Positions 27,466 to 36,269 of a stretch of 64,000 nt of DNA are shown piece after piece (within the stretch, counting starts at the first letter, position 1; every line of letters begins with the position of its first letter). The stretch is taken from the NCBI RefSeq assembly GCF_030409795.1, contig NZ_JAUFQN010000019.1, positions 2,542,001 to 2,606,000 on the forward strand, written 5' to 3'. Under the pieces are notes generated by a model. That model was given only the letters and a program-made list of their open reading frames with translations. It was not told where the DNA came from and searched no databases. This DNA is from Flavobacterium paronense (lineage in GTDB: Bacteria > Bacteroidota > Bacteroidia > Flavobacteriales > Flavobacteriaceae). The translations under genes were made by a program, and so were the position numbers.

Positions 27466-29769
27466 ATGAATCAAGATTATATCAAACCAGACAACTGGTC
27501 AATCATAGAAGAAGGATTTGATTTAGAACAAGTTAAATCCTCAGAAAGTTTATTCAGCATTGGAAACGGCGCCATGGGTCAACGTGCCAATTTTGAAGAA
27601 TACTATTCCGGAAAAACTTTTCAGGGAAGTTATATCGCCGGAATTTACTATCCGGACAAAACCAAAGTGGGTTGGTGGAAAAATGGTTATCCAGAATATT
27701 TTGCCAAAGTGCTAAATGCCCCAAATTGGATTGGAATCAACATCGAAATTAATGGCGAAAACTTAGATTTAGCCACTTGTAAAGCAGTAAAAAACTTCCG
27801 CCGTGAACTCAATATGAAAGAGGGAATCTACAACCGTTCTTTTGAAGCTACTTTACAAAATGGAACTGAAATTTCAGTAAACGTTCGTCGTTTTCTATCG
27901 ATAGATTTAGATGAAGTTGGTGTAATAAATTATGAAATTACGCCACTAAAAGCGGATGCCAAAATAACTTTCAAACCCTATGTTGATGCTGGAGTTCATA
28001 ATGAAGATGCCAACTGGGAAGAAAAATTTTGGGAACCATTAGACGTGAAAAATTCAGCAAACGAAGCTTTTGTCACGGCAAGAACTTTCAAAACGCATTT
28101 TACAGCTACAACTTTTATGCAAAATAGCATACTGTTAAATGGACAAAATCAAAATATTTCTCCATCAAATGTAGAAGCTTCAAATGAGAAAGTTCAGTTT
28201 ACTTATGAGGTTAAGGTTGCAAAAGATCAAACGGCTTCTATACAAAAATTAGGTGGTTATACCGTTTCCATGAACCACGAAAATACTCAAGTTGCTGCCC
28301 AAAATGTTATTGCAAAAGCATTATCATTGGGCTACGACCAATTATTGAATAATCAAATCAATGCTTGGGCAAAAATCTGGGAAATGAGCGATATCACTAT
28401 TGATGGTGACGTGAAAGCCCAACAAGGAATTCGTTTCAATATATTCCATCTTAATCAAACCTATCTAGGGAAAGATTCGCGATTGAATATTGGTCCGAAA
28501 GGATTTACGGGAGAAAAATATGGTGGCTCTACGTATTGGGATACTGAAGCGTATTGCATTCCGTTTTACATGGCTACCAAAGACCAACAAGTGGCCCGGA
28601 ATCTTTTAGCCTATCGTTATAATCAATTAGATAAAGCCATCGAAAATGCGGAGAAATTAGGTTTCAAAAACGGAGCTGCTTTGTACCCGATGGTAACAAT
28701 GAACGGTGAAGAATGCCACAACGAATGGGAAATCACCTTTGAAGAAATACACAGAAATGGTGCCATTGCATTTGCTATTTTTAATTATTACAGATTTACA
28801 GGCGATTATAGTTACATTCCAGAAAAAGGATTGGAAGTCTTAATCGGAATTGCCCGTTTCTGGCATCAAAGAGCTACGTTCTCAACTTATCGAAATCAGT
28901 ATGTGATTCTTGGCGTTACGGGTCCAAATGAATATGAAAATAACGTTAACAATAATTTCTACACTAATTATTTAGCCAAATGGTGTATTGACTATGCCAT
29001 TGAACAAATCAATAAGGTAGAAAAAGAATATAGTGCTGATTTTGATAGAATCACTAGTAAAGTAAAATTAGAAGCAACTGAAATCCAACATTGGAGAAAA
29101 GTGGCCGACCACATGTACTTCCCTTATTCGGAAACACATGATGTGTATTTACAACAAGATGGTTTTTTAGATAAAGAATTGGTTAAAGTGCACGATTTAG
29201 ACAAGTCACAACGTCCGATAAATCAAAAATGGTCCTGGGACAGAATCTTGCGTTCACCTTATATCAAACAAGCGGATACTTTACAAGGATTTTATTTCTT
29301 TGAAGATCATTTCAGCAAAGAGCAATTAGAAAAACATTTCGATTTCTACGAACCATTTACTGTTCATGAAAGTTCCCTTTCGCCTTGTGTTCACTCAATA
29401 CAAGCGTCAACATTAGGAAGAATGGAACAAGCCTATACTTTCTATTTAAGAACTTCGCGTTTGGATTTGGATGATTATAATAAAGAAGTCGAAGAAGGTT
29501 TGCACATCACATCAATGGCTGGAACGTGGATGAGTATTGTGGAAGGTTTTGGCGGAATGCGTGTGAAAAATGACACCTTACATTTCGAACCTAGAATTCC
29601 AAAAGACTGGAATGACTATTCGTTTAAGATTAATTTCAGAAATCAAATTTTAAAAGTTTCAGTACATCAGAAGGAAACTAAATTTAGTCTGGAAGGTGAA
29701 AAGGCGATTTCAGTTTTCGTAAATGGAAAAGAAATTTTGGTAGAGCCTAATAGTTTGGTGACTGTTTAA
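27466..29769 (+). CDS. Glycoside hydrolase family 65 protein, probable maltose phosphorylase
   Basis: Splits maltose with phosphate into glucose and beta-glucose 1-phosphate in the cytoplasm. The 767-residue length and lack of a signal peptide fit GH65 phosphorylases. It begins with a beta-sandwich domain (SIGNGAMGQRANFEEYYSG) and has an (alpha/alpha)6 barrel. The catalytic acid is E489 within TGPNEYENNVNNNFYTNYLA, and the phosphate-site segment is near LHITSMAGTWMSIVEGFGGMR. Pairing with pgmB strongly supports a phosphorylase over a hydrolase. Kojibiose or trehalose specificity is possible but less likely in a starch locus. Two bases after its stop a CGCAAAG repeat element begins. Confidence 0.92.
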   Translation: MNQDYIKPDNWSIIEEGFDLEQVKSSESLFSIGNGAMGQRANFEEYYSGKTFQGSYIAGIYYPDKTKVGWWKNGYPEYFAKVLNAPNWIGINIEINGENLDLATCKAVKNFRRELNMKEGIYNRSFEATLQNGTEISVNVRRFLSIDLDEVGVINYEITPLKADAKITFKPYVDAGVHNEDANWEEKFWEPLDVKNSANEAFVTARTFKTHFTATTFMQNSILLNGQNQNISPSNVEASNEKVQFTYEVKVAKDQTASIQKLGGYTVSMNHENTQVAAQNVIAKALSLGYDQLLNNQINAWAKIWEMSDITIDGDVKAQQGIRFNIFHLNQTYLGKDSRLNIGPKGFTGEKYGGSTYWDTEAYCIPFYMATKDQQVARNLLAYRYNQLDKAIENAEKLGFKNGAALYPMVTMNGEECHNEWEITFEEIHRNGAIAFAIFNYYRFTGDYSYIPEKGLEVLIGIARFWHQRATFSTYRNQYVILGVTGPNEYENNVNNNFYTNYLAKWCIDYAIEQINKVEKEYSADFDRITSKVKLEATEIQHWRKVADHMYFPYSETHDVYLQQDGFLDKELVKVHDLDKSQRPINQKWSWDRILRSPYIKQADTLQGFYFFEDHFSKEQLEKHFDFYEPFTVHESSLSPCVHSIQASTLGRMEQAYTFYLRTSRLDLDDYNKEVEEGLHITSMAGTWMSIVEGFGGMRVKNDTLHFEPRIPKDWNDYSFKINFRNQILKVSVHQKETKFSLEGEKAISVFVNGKEILVEPNSLVTV

Positions 29770-29770
29770 T

Positions 29771-29881
29771 TTTCTCGCAAAGACACAAAGTCGCAAAGAA
29801 AAGTCTTTGCGACTTTGTTTTTTAAACATAGCATTTAGCAATAAAAATAAGAGATTTATGTTTTTGCTACTTTGCGAGAAA
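29771..29881. repeat. CGCAAAG-type element, copy a (perfect terminal inverted repeats)
   Basis: The ends TTTCTCGCAAAG and CTTTGCGAGAAA (29870-29881) are perfect 12-bp inverted repeats. Inside, ACAAAGTCGCAAAGA (29785-29799) and TCTTTGCGACTTTGT (29804-29818) form a perfect 15-bp stem with a 4-base loop and then TTTT. The inner hairpin probably also terminates transcription from the GH65 gene. Confidence 0.8.
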
Positions 29882-29909
29882 CCATTTTTAATGACTATAA
29901 AATATAAAT

Positions 29910-30287
29910 ATGACTGAAAACGAACTTTCAAAAATCATAGTTGACTTAAGTTATAAAATACATACAAGACTCGGCCCTGGTTTATTAGAAAGTGTTTACG
30001 AAGCCATATTGTATCACGAATTAACAAAAAAAGGATTAAAAGTGGAAAGACAAAAGCCAATTCCTGTAATTTGGGATGACGTCTATTTAGATATCGGATT
30101 TCGTTCTGATTTAATAATTGAAAATAAAGTTATTTTAGAAATTAAATCCGTTGAAAAACTTTCAAACGCTCATTTAAAACAACTATTAACATATATAAAA
30201 ATAACGGGATTAAAATTGGGGTTATTAATCAACTTCAATGAAGCTCTAATTAAAGACGGAATAAAACGAGTAGCATATGGACTATAA
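29910..30287 (+). CDS. GxxExxY family protein (PD-(D/E)XK nuclease-like fold)
   Basis: A 125-residue protein with the family signature at G24-x-x-E27-x-x-Y30 (GPGLLESVYE). A nuclease-like core follows: D67 in FRSDLII, then E77-I-K79 in VILEIKSVEKL, giving the D...ExK pattern of the PD-(D/E)XK superfamily, to which Pfam assigns this family. No activity is established. It is out of place in a carbohydrate locus, has CGCAAAG repeats on both sides, and its last codons overlap the start of the next gene by 11 bases. This looks like an inserted unit rather than a member of the maltose pathway. Confidence 0.85.
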   Translation: MTENELSKIIVDLSYKIHTRLGPGLLESVYEAILYHELTKKGLKVERQKPIPVIWDDVYLDIGFRSDLIIENKVILEIKSVEKLSNAHLKQLLTYIKITGLKLGLLINFNEALIKDGIKRVAYGL

Positions 30288-32154
30288 AAAAAAATTGCGC
30301 CTTAGCGCCTTCGCGAGAATTTTAACATTTTCAATAACATTACTTTTCACAGCTTTGTCTTTCGCACAAATTAATCGTGTAGAACCGCCATTTTGGTATG
30401 CCGGGATGAACTTATCCAGCGTTCAAATTATGTTTTACGGAAAAAACATTGGGCAATATGAAGTTGCGGTCTCTAATAATGTTGTTATTGAAAACATCAA
30501 AAAGACAGAAAATCCCAATTATGTTTTTGTAACCATTGACACTAAGAATATTGCGCCAACAGAACTTACTTTTTCTTTTAAAAGTAAAAACAAAGTTGTC
30601 TTTACCAAGAACTATTCGATTAAGGCACGAAGAGAAAATTCAAAATTCAGAAAAAGCTACGATAGTTCCGATATGATTTATTTGATAATGTCTGACCGAT
30701 TTGCCAATGGAAATCCAAATAACGATAGTTCACCTGAAACTATTGAAAAAGTGAATCGTAATTTACCTGGCGGTAGACATGGCGGCGATATAGAAGGTAT
30801 AATTAATCATTTAGATTATATCAAAAAACTAGGTGCGACTGCTGTCTGGTGCACACCTCTTTGTGAAGACAATGATCCTAACTATTCTTATCATACTTAT
30901 GGTCAATCTGACGTTTATAAAATTGATCCGCGATATGGAACAAATGAAGATTATCTTCGATTAAGTCAAGAATTACATGAAAGAGGTATGAAAAATATCA
31001 TGGATTATGTTACCAATCACTGGGGCTCACAACATTGGATGATAAAAGATTTACCAACACACGATTGGATAAATCAATTTGATGTATATACAGAAACATC
31101 TCATAAAAGAACCACAGTTCATGACATACATGCCTCAAATAGTGATTACAAAACTTGTTTTGACGGATGGTTTGTAAAAACAATGCCCGATTTAAATCAA
31201 AAAAATCCTTTGGTTTTAAACTACCTGATACAAAATGCCATTTGGTGGATTGAATATGCCAATTTAGATGGATTTCGAGTAGACACCTACAACTATGCTG
31301 ACCCAAATGCAATAGCAAAATGGACAAAATCTATTACAGATGAATATCCTTATTTCAATATAGTTGGTGAAATTTCAATGAGAGATCAAGCCCAGCTTTC
31401 CTACTGGCAAAAAGATAGTAAAATTGGAGCAATTCAAAGTTTCAATTCTTATTTACCAACTGTAATGGATTTTATTTTATCGGATGAATTATTATCCATT
31501 TTTAATGAAGAAGACAAAACTTGGGAAAAAGGGATGATGAAAGTCTACGATAATTTTGCCAATGATTTTCTGTATCCAAATCCAAACAACATTTTAGTAT
31601 TTGCCGAAAACCATGATACCAACCGTTTTAACGAAATCTATAAAAACGATTTCAAAAAATACCAAATGGCTATGACTTTGTTAGCAACAGTTCGTGGTAT
31701 CCCCCAATTGTATTATGGTTCAGAAATTGGCATGGCTGGGGATAGAAACAAAGGTGGAGATCCTGATATTAGAAGAGATTTCCCAGGAGGTTGGAATGAA
31801 GATAGCAACAATGCTTTTACAAAAGAAGGCAGAACTGAAACACAAAACCAATATTTTGATTTCACTTCAAAACTATTCACATGGAGAAAAACAAATGATG
31901 CTGTCCATTTTGGAAAAATGAAACATTTTATTCCAGAGAATAATGTCTATGTTTATTTTCGTTATACCGATGATAAATCTGTAATGGTTATCATAAATAA
32001 CAATTCGAAGTCACAAACTATAAAAACTAATCGCTTTGCTGAAAGCATTCAAAATTATCAAACTGGGAATGATATACTTTCCGGAAAAACAATTGATTTA
32101 AAAAATGATATTGTTATTGAAGGGAAATCTGTTTTGGTATTGGAACTAAAATAA
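30277..32154 (+). CDS. GH13 alpha-amylase family protein, neopullulanase/cyclomaltodextrinase-like (SusA-like)
   Basis: A 625-residue periplasmic glucanase. It has an N-terminal cyclomaltodextrinase-type beta domain (FWYAGMNLSSVQIMFYGKNI, about residues 35-120) and a GH13 barrel with the full triad: D336 (DGFRVDTYN), E365 (VGEIS) and D447 (ENHDTNRF). Domain order matches SusA-type enzymes that trim imported maltooligosaccharides. The signal peptide is odd: the ATG lies inside the end of the GxxExxY gene, and residues 7-15 (LRLSAFARI) are read from a CGCAAAG-family repeat. A TTG at 30295 is an alternative start. No other in-frame ATG precedes the signal peptide core. Confidence 0.93.
   Translation: MDYKKKLRLSAFARILTFSITLLFTALSFAQINRVEPPFWYAGMNLSSVQIMFYGKNIGQYEVAVSNNVVIENIKKTENPNYVFVTIDTKNIAPTELTFSFKSKNKVVFTKNYSIKARRENSKFRKSYDSSDMIYLIMSDRFANGNPNNDSSPETIEKVNRNLPGGRHGGDIEGIINHLDYIKKLGATAVWCTPLCEDNDPNYSYHTYGQSDVYKIDPRYGTNEDYLRLSQELHERGMKNIMDYVTNHWGSQHWMIKDLPTHDWINQFDVYTETSHKRTTVHDIHASNSDYKTCFDGWFVKTMPDLNQKNPLVLNYLIQNAIWWIEYANLDGFRVDTYNYADPNAIAKWTKSITDEYPYFNIVGEISMRDQAQLSYWQKDSKIGAIQSFNSYLPTVMDFILSDELLSIFNEEDKTWEKGMMKVYDNFANDFLYPNPNNILVFAENHDTNRFNEIYKNDFKKYQMAMTLLATVRGIPQLYYGSEIGMAGDRNKGGDPDIRRDFPGGWNEDSNNAFTKEGRTETQNQYFDFTSKLFTWRKTNDAVHFGKMKHFIPENNVYVYFRYTDDKSVMVIINNNSKSQTIKTNRFAESIQNYQTGNDILSGKTIDLKNDIVIEGKSVLVLELK
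30296..30319. repeat. CGCAAAG-type element, right half (copy b), inside the amylase signal sequence
   Basis: TGCGCCTTAGCGCCTTCGCG followed by AGAA has the same layout as the right end of copy c (TTTGCGCCTTTGCGCCTTTGCTAG) and the right terminus of copy a (CTTTGCGAGAA). It is read as coding sequence for the first part of the amylase signal peptide. Confidence 0.7.
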
Positions 32155-32158
32155 AAAA

Positions 32159-32233
32159 GTCTCGCAAAGTCTCAGAGACGCAAATATAAAACGCTATAAA
32201 TAAAATTGCTTTGCGCCTTTGCGCCTTTGCTAG
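32159..32233. repeat. CGCAAAG-type element, copy c
   Basis: The left end GTCTCGCAAAGTCTCAGAGA and the right end CTTTGCGCCTTTGCGCC/TTTGCTAG are imperfect inverted repeats (CTCGCAAAG against CTTTGCTAG) about 75 bases apart. The element starts 4 bases after the amylase stop codon and ends 14 bases before the GH31 start. No gene lies inside. Confidence 0.75.
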
Positions 32234-32247
32234 ATGAATTAAACAAA

Positions 32248-34620
32248 ATGAGAAAGCTATTACTCCTATTATTACTTACCACAATTTCATTTGCTCAAAA
32301 TGCAACTAGAAAATACATTTCCCATTCCTGGAAAAATAACATCTTGGAAATCAAAACCACGGATGGCGCCTATTTGATAAAACCGTATTCTGATAAGATT
32401 GTCGAAACCTCATTCATCCCAAACGGAGAAACTTTTAATCCAAATTCACAAGCTGTGGTGAAAACTCCAGAAAAAGGCTGGGCCAGTTTTGCCAAAACTG
32501 AAAATTCTTTGAAACTGTTGACAAAAGGAATTACAGTTGTGATTAATAAATCTCCATTCAAAATTACCTATTCAAATCTGGGAAAAGTTTTGTTATCCGA
32601 AAAATCAGGTTACACCAAAGTAAACGACTCCACACAAACCTTGTCTTTCAATTTGGACAATTCTGAGGCTCTTTATGGCGGTGGCGCCCGAGCTTTAGGC
32701 ATGAACCGACGCGGCAATCGTTTGCAATTGTACAACAGAGCACATTATGGTTACGAAACCAAAGCCGAGTTAATGAATTTCTGTATTCCGTTGGTTTTGT
32801 CGTCTAAATTATATGCCGTTCATTTTGATAATTCAGCTATTGGTTATTTGGATTTGGATAGCAAAAAAGACAATACGCTGACTTACGAAACTATATCCGG
32901 AAGAAAGACTTATCAGGTAATTGTGGGTGACACTTGGACCGAATTAGTTTCCAATTATACCGATTTAACAGGGAAACAACCGCTATTACCACGTTGGGCT
33001 TTGGGCAATTTCTCTAGTCGTTTTGGCTATCATTCACAGGAAGAAGTCGAAAATACGATTCGGAAATTTGAAGACAATAAAATTCCGGTTGATGCTATTA
33101 TACTAGATTTATATTGGTTCGGAAAAGGAATAAAAGGAACAATGGGTAATCTCGATTGGGACAAAGACAATTTTTCAAATCCTGATAAAATGATTGCTGA
33201 TTTAAATGCTAAAGGTGTAAAAACCGTATTGATTACGGAACCTTTCATCTTAACAACCTCATCCAAATGGCAGGAAGCAGTTGACAAAAAAGTATTGGTA
33301 TATGATAAAACAGGAAAACCAGCAACCTGGGATTTTTATTTTGGAAACACAAGCGTCGTCGACATTTTCAAACCAGAAGGAAAAGACTGGTTTTGGAACG
33401 TTTACAAAAGATTAATCAATCAAGGCGTTGGTGGAATGTGGGGCGATTTGGGCGAACCAGAAGTATTTCCATCAAAAGTAATAACAGCTGGCGGAAAAGC
33501 TGATGAAGTGCATAATATTTACGGACACAATTGGGCAAAATTAATTGCTGATGGGTATAAAAAAGATTTCCCTTCTCAACGTCCATTTATTTTAATGCGT
33601 GCAGGATATTCTGGTTCACAGCGTTTTGGAATGGTGCCTTGGAGCGGTGATGTAAGCAGAAGTTGGGGCGGATTGCAAAGTCAGATGGAAATTGCATTAC
33701 AAATGGGAATGCAGGGTTTAGGCTATATGCACTCTGACCTTGGCGGATTTGCAGGTGATTATTTTGATAACGAACTGTATTTACGTTGGTTGCAGTATGG
33801 TGTTTTCAATCCGATATTCCGTCCGCATGCGCAGGAAGATGTGGCTTCAGAAGTAGCCAGAAAAGACGTTGCTACAATGGCAAAAGCTAAAAAGCAAGTG
33901 GAATTGCGTTACCAATTAATGCCTTATAATTATACTTTATCTTTTGATAACAATCAAAAAGGAACTCCGTTAATGCGTCCGTTGTTTTTTGAAGAACCAA
34001 ATAATATAGCATTGACAACTATGACCGGAACCTATTTTTGGGGAAATGACTTTTTGATAAATCCAATTACAAAACCTGGAATAACATCTACAGAAGTTTA
34101 TTTTCCAAAAAGCAACAATTGGTTTGATTTTTACACCAGTGAAAAACATGCTGCCGGAACAACAGAAAACATAAAAGTTACCGATGATTATATTCCAACG
34201 TTTGTTCGTGGCGGAAGTTTTATTCCGATGATTGAAACCATTCAGAATACATCGCAATATTCATTAGCCAATTTGAATCTGCATTATTATTTTGATGAAA
34301 GTGTTAAAAATTCTTCGGGCAAATTATATAATGATAATGGAGCTACATCCAATGCTTTTGAAAAAGGACAATACGAAATATTAAATTTCACCAGTACAAC
34401 TGACGGGAAGATCTTAACAATAAAATTAATATCAACTAACGGAAAAAATTACAATCCGACCAATAAAGATGTTTCTGTTTTGATTCATAACATTAAAAAT
34501 AAAGCCAAACGCATCTTTGTAAACGGACAAGAACAGATTTATAAAACCTTTCACGAACCTTTGCAAGTAAATGTTACTATGACAAAAGGCACAACTCAAG
34601 AAGTTAAAATAGAGTACTAA
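32248..34620 (+). CDS. GH31 alpha-glucosidase
   Basis: Removes terminal glucose from maltooligosaccharides, most likely in the periplasm. From ATG 32248 the protein is 790 residues with a clean signal peptide (MRKLLLLLLLTTISFAQ). An in-frame ATG at 32206 would place repeat-derived residues (LCAFAPL) in front and is rejected. An N-terminal beta-sandwich holds GGGARALGMNRRGNRLQLYN. The (beta/alpha)8 barrel has nucleophile D400 (GMWGDLGEPE) and acid/base D468 (WSGDVSRSW), followed by HSDLGGFAGD. One base separates its stop from the next GH13 gene. Confidence 0.94.
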   Translation: MRKLLLLLLLTTISFAQNATRKYISHSWKNNILEIKTTDGAYLIKPYSDKIVETSFIPNGETFNPNSQAVVKTPEKGWASFAKTENSLKLLTKGITVVINKSPFKITYSNLGKVLLSEKSGYTKVNDSTQTLSFNLDNSEALYGGGARALGMNRRGNRLQLYNRAHYGYETKAELMNFCIPLVLSSKLYAVHFDNSAIGYLDLDSKKDNTLTYETISGRKTYQVIVGDTWTELVSNYTDLTGKQPLLPRWALGNFSSRFGYHSQEEVENTIRKFEDNKIPVDAIILDLYWFGKGIKGTMGNLDWDKDNFSNPDKMIADLNAKGVKTVLITEPFILTTSSKWQEAVDKKVLVYDKTGKPATWDFYFGNTSVVDIFKPEGKDWFWNVYKRLINQGVGGMWGDLGEPEVFPSKVITAGGKADEVHNIYGHNWAKLIADGYKKDFPSQRPFILMRAGYSGSQRFGMVPWSGDVSRSWGGLQSQMEIALQMGMQGLGYMHSDLGGFAGDYFDNELYLRWLQYGVFNPIFRPHAQEDVASEVARKDVATMAKAKKQVELRYQLMPYNYTLSFDNNQKGTPLMRPLFFEEPNNIALTTMTGTYFWGNDFLINPITKPGITSTEVYFPKSNNWFDFYTSEKHAAGTTENIKVTDDYIPTFVRGGSFIPMIETIQNTSQYSLANLNLHYYFDESVKNSSGKLYNDNGATSNAFEKGQYEILNFTSTTDGKILTIKLISTNGKNYNPTNKDVSVLIHNIKNKAKRIFVNGQEQIYKTFHEPLQVNVTMTKGTTQEVKIEY

Positions 34621-34621
34621 A

Positions 34622-36268
34622 ATGAAAAAAATAATCCTACTGTTAGCCTTCGTGATTAGCGGAATTGCTTTCGCCCAAAAAAAGAACCCTGTAACTCCAA
34701 AAACACCTTTTGTTTGGGAAAGTGCCAATGTGTATTTCATTGTTACCGATAGATTTAACAATGGCGATAAAACCAACGACCACACCTTCAATAGAAACAA
34801 ACCAACCGGAAAACTGCGCGGTTTTGAAGGTGGCGATATTCGGGGTATCATTCAAAAATTAGACGAAGGTTATTTTACCAATCTTGGAATCAATGTAATT
34901 TGGATGACACCCATTGTAGAGCAAATTCACGACGGTGTTGACGAAGGAACGGGCTTCACTTATGCCTTTCATGGTTATTGGACAAGAGATTGGAGTTCGA
35001 TTGATCCTAGTGTCGGAACCCGAAAAGATTTAGCCGAATTGGTTCAGAAAGCACACGCGAAAGGCATCCGAATTATGCTTGATGCTGTAATAAATCACAC
35101 CGGACCAGTGACTCCTGAAGATTCAGTTTATCCAAATGATTGGGTTCGTACTTCCCCAAAATGCACTTACAAGTCTTATGATACTTATATTAATTGCACC
35201 TTGGTAGATAACCTTCCAGATGTGAAAACAGAGAGCAATGAGAATGTAGAACTACCTTTATTTTTAGCTAACAAATGGAAAAAAGAAGGCCGTTATGATA
35301 AAGAAGTAGCTTCATTGGATGCTTTTTTCAAGAAAACAGGTTATCCGAGAGCACCAAAATATTACATCATGAAATGGCTTTCGGATTATATAACTGATTT
35401 CGGAATAGACGGTTACCGGGTTGATACCGCAAAACATACAACGGAAGATGTGTGGGCCGATTTTAAAAAAGTTTGTGACATGGCTTTCGCCGAATACAAG
35501 AAAAGCAATCCGAAAAAAGTCTTAGATAACAATTCGTTTTTCACCGTTGGCGAAGTTTATGGGTATAACATTGGTGGAAAAAAATTCTATGATTTTGGCG
35601 ATAAGAAAGTGAATTATTTTGAAAATGGTTTTACCGGTTTAATCAATTTTGATTTTAGAAATGAAGCCAAATTGAATTACGAGGACTTGTTTTCTAAGTA
35701 TTCTAATATCTTGCAAAACGATTTAAAAGGAAATACCGTGATGAATTATGTTTCGTCTCATGACGATGGATATCCGTTTGATAAAAAACGAGAGAAAACT
35801 TTTGAAAGCGGTACCAAATTATTATTGGCTCCGGGAATTTCCCAAGTATATTATGGCGATGAAAGTGCGCGATTGCTCGATATTGAAGGCGCTCAAGGCG
35901 ATGCTACTTTGCGTTCGTTTATGAATTGGGACGACATTGCTAACAACGCTTCTACCAAAGAGGTTTTATCGCATTGGCAGAAATTAGGTAAGTTCAGAAA
36001 AAGACATCCTGCGGTTGGTGCCGGAATTCATAATCAAATTTCAGCTTCACCATATGTCTTCAGTAGAAAATTTACCAAAGGGAAATATTGCGATAAGGTT
36101 GTCGTTGGATTGGATTTAGAAAAAGGGCAAAAGACAATTTCGGTTGGAACCCTTTTCGCTAACGGAACTAAAGTTAGAGATGCTTATTCGGGAAAAACGG
36201 CAACTGTGGTAAAAGGAAAAGTAAAGCTCAATACTGATTTCGGACTTGTGCTATTAGAAAAACTATAA
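34622..36268 (+). CDS. GH13 alpha-amylase family protein, secreted
   Basis: A 548-residue endo- or exo-acting alpha-glucanase with a signal peptide (ISGIAFAQ, cleavage near residue 19) and no T9SS tail, so probably periplasmic. The barrel starts at ESANVYFIVTDRFNNGD. It has region I LDAVINHTG, nucleophile D268 (DGYRVDTAKH), acid E311 (VGEVYGY) and D381 (SSHDDGYPF), and then a short beta domain. Gap of one base to GH31. It is not close in layout to the 625-residue GH13 upstream, which suggests a different chain-length preference. Confidence 0.93.
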   Translation: MKKIILLLAFVISGIAFAQKKNPVTPKTPFVWESANVYFIVTDRFNNGDKTNDHTFNRNKPTGKLRGFEGGDIRGIIQKLDEGYFTNLGINVIWMTPIVEQIHDGVDEGTGFTYAFHGYWTRDWSSIDPSVGTRKDLAELVQKAHAKGIRIMLDAVINHTGPVTPEDSVYPNDWVRTSPKCTYKSYDTYINCTLVDNLPDVKTESNENVELPLFLANKWKKEGRYDKEVASLDAFFKKTGYPRAPKYYIMKWLSDYITDFGIDGYRVDTAKHTTEDVWADFKKVCDMAFAEYKKSNPKKVLDNNSFFTVGEVYGYNIGGKKFYDFGDKKVNYFENGFTGLINFDFRNEAKLNYEDLFSKYSNILQNDLKGNTVMNYVSSHDDGYPFDKKREKTFESGTKLLLAPGISQVYYGDESARLLDIEGAQGDATLRSFMNWDDIANNASTKEVLSHWQKLGKFRKRHPAVGAGIHNQISASPYVFSRKFTKGKYCDKVVVGLDLEKGQKTISVGTLFANGTKVRDAYSGKTATVVKGKVKLNTDFGLVLLEKL

Positions 36269-36269
36269 G

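Larger units (their letters stand above)
29771..30319. mobile_element. Candidate composite element: CGCAAAG repeats flanking a GxxExxY gene
   Basis: The left boundary TTTCTCGCAAAG (29771-29782) and the right boundary CTTCGCGAGAATTTT (ending near 30319) are inverted relative to each other (TTCTCGCAAAG against CTTCGCGAGAA, one mismatch). Between them is a single gene coding for a GxxExxY protein. The unit separates GH65 from a GH13 amylase and overlaps the start of the latter. Boundaries and mobility are inferred from repeat symmetry and from other copies of the repeat in the window; no target-site duplication could be defined. Confidence 0.5.

Noticed and set aside
29710..29931. Minus-strand open frame over the repeat between GH65 and GxxExxY
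   Set aside because: It runs through both inverted ends and the hairpin and reads RLCVFARKL-like residues that are a by-product of the CTTTGCG words.
32206..32247. Longer start for the GH31 gene
   Set aside because: It would add MLCAFAPLLDELNK, which is repeat sequence, in front of a normal signal peptide beginning at 32248.
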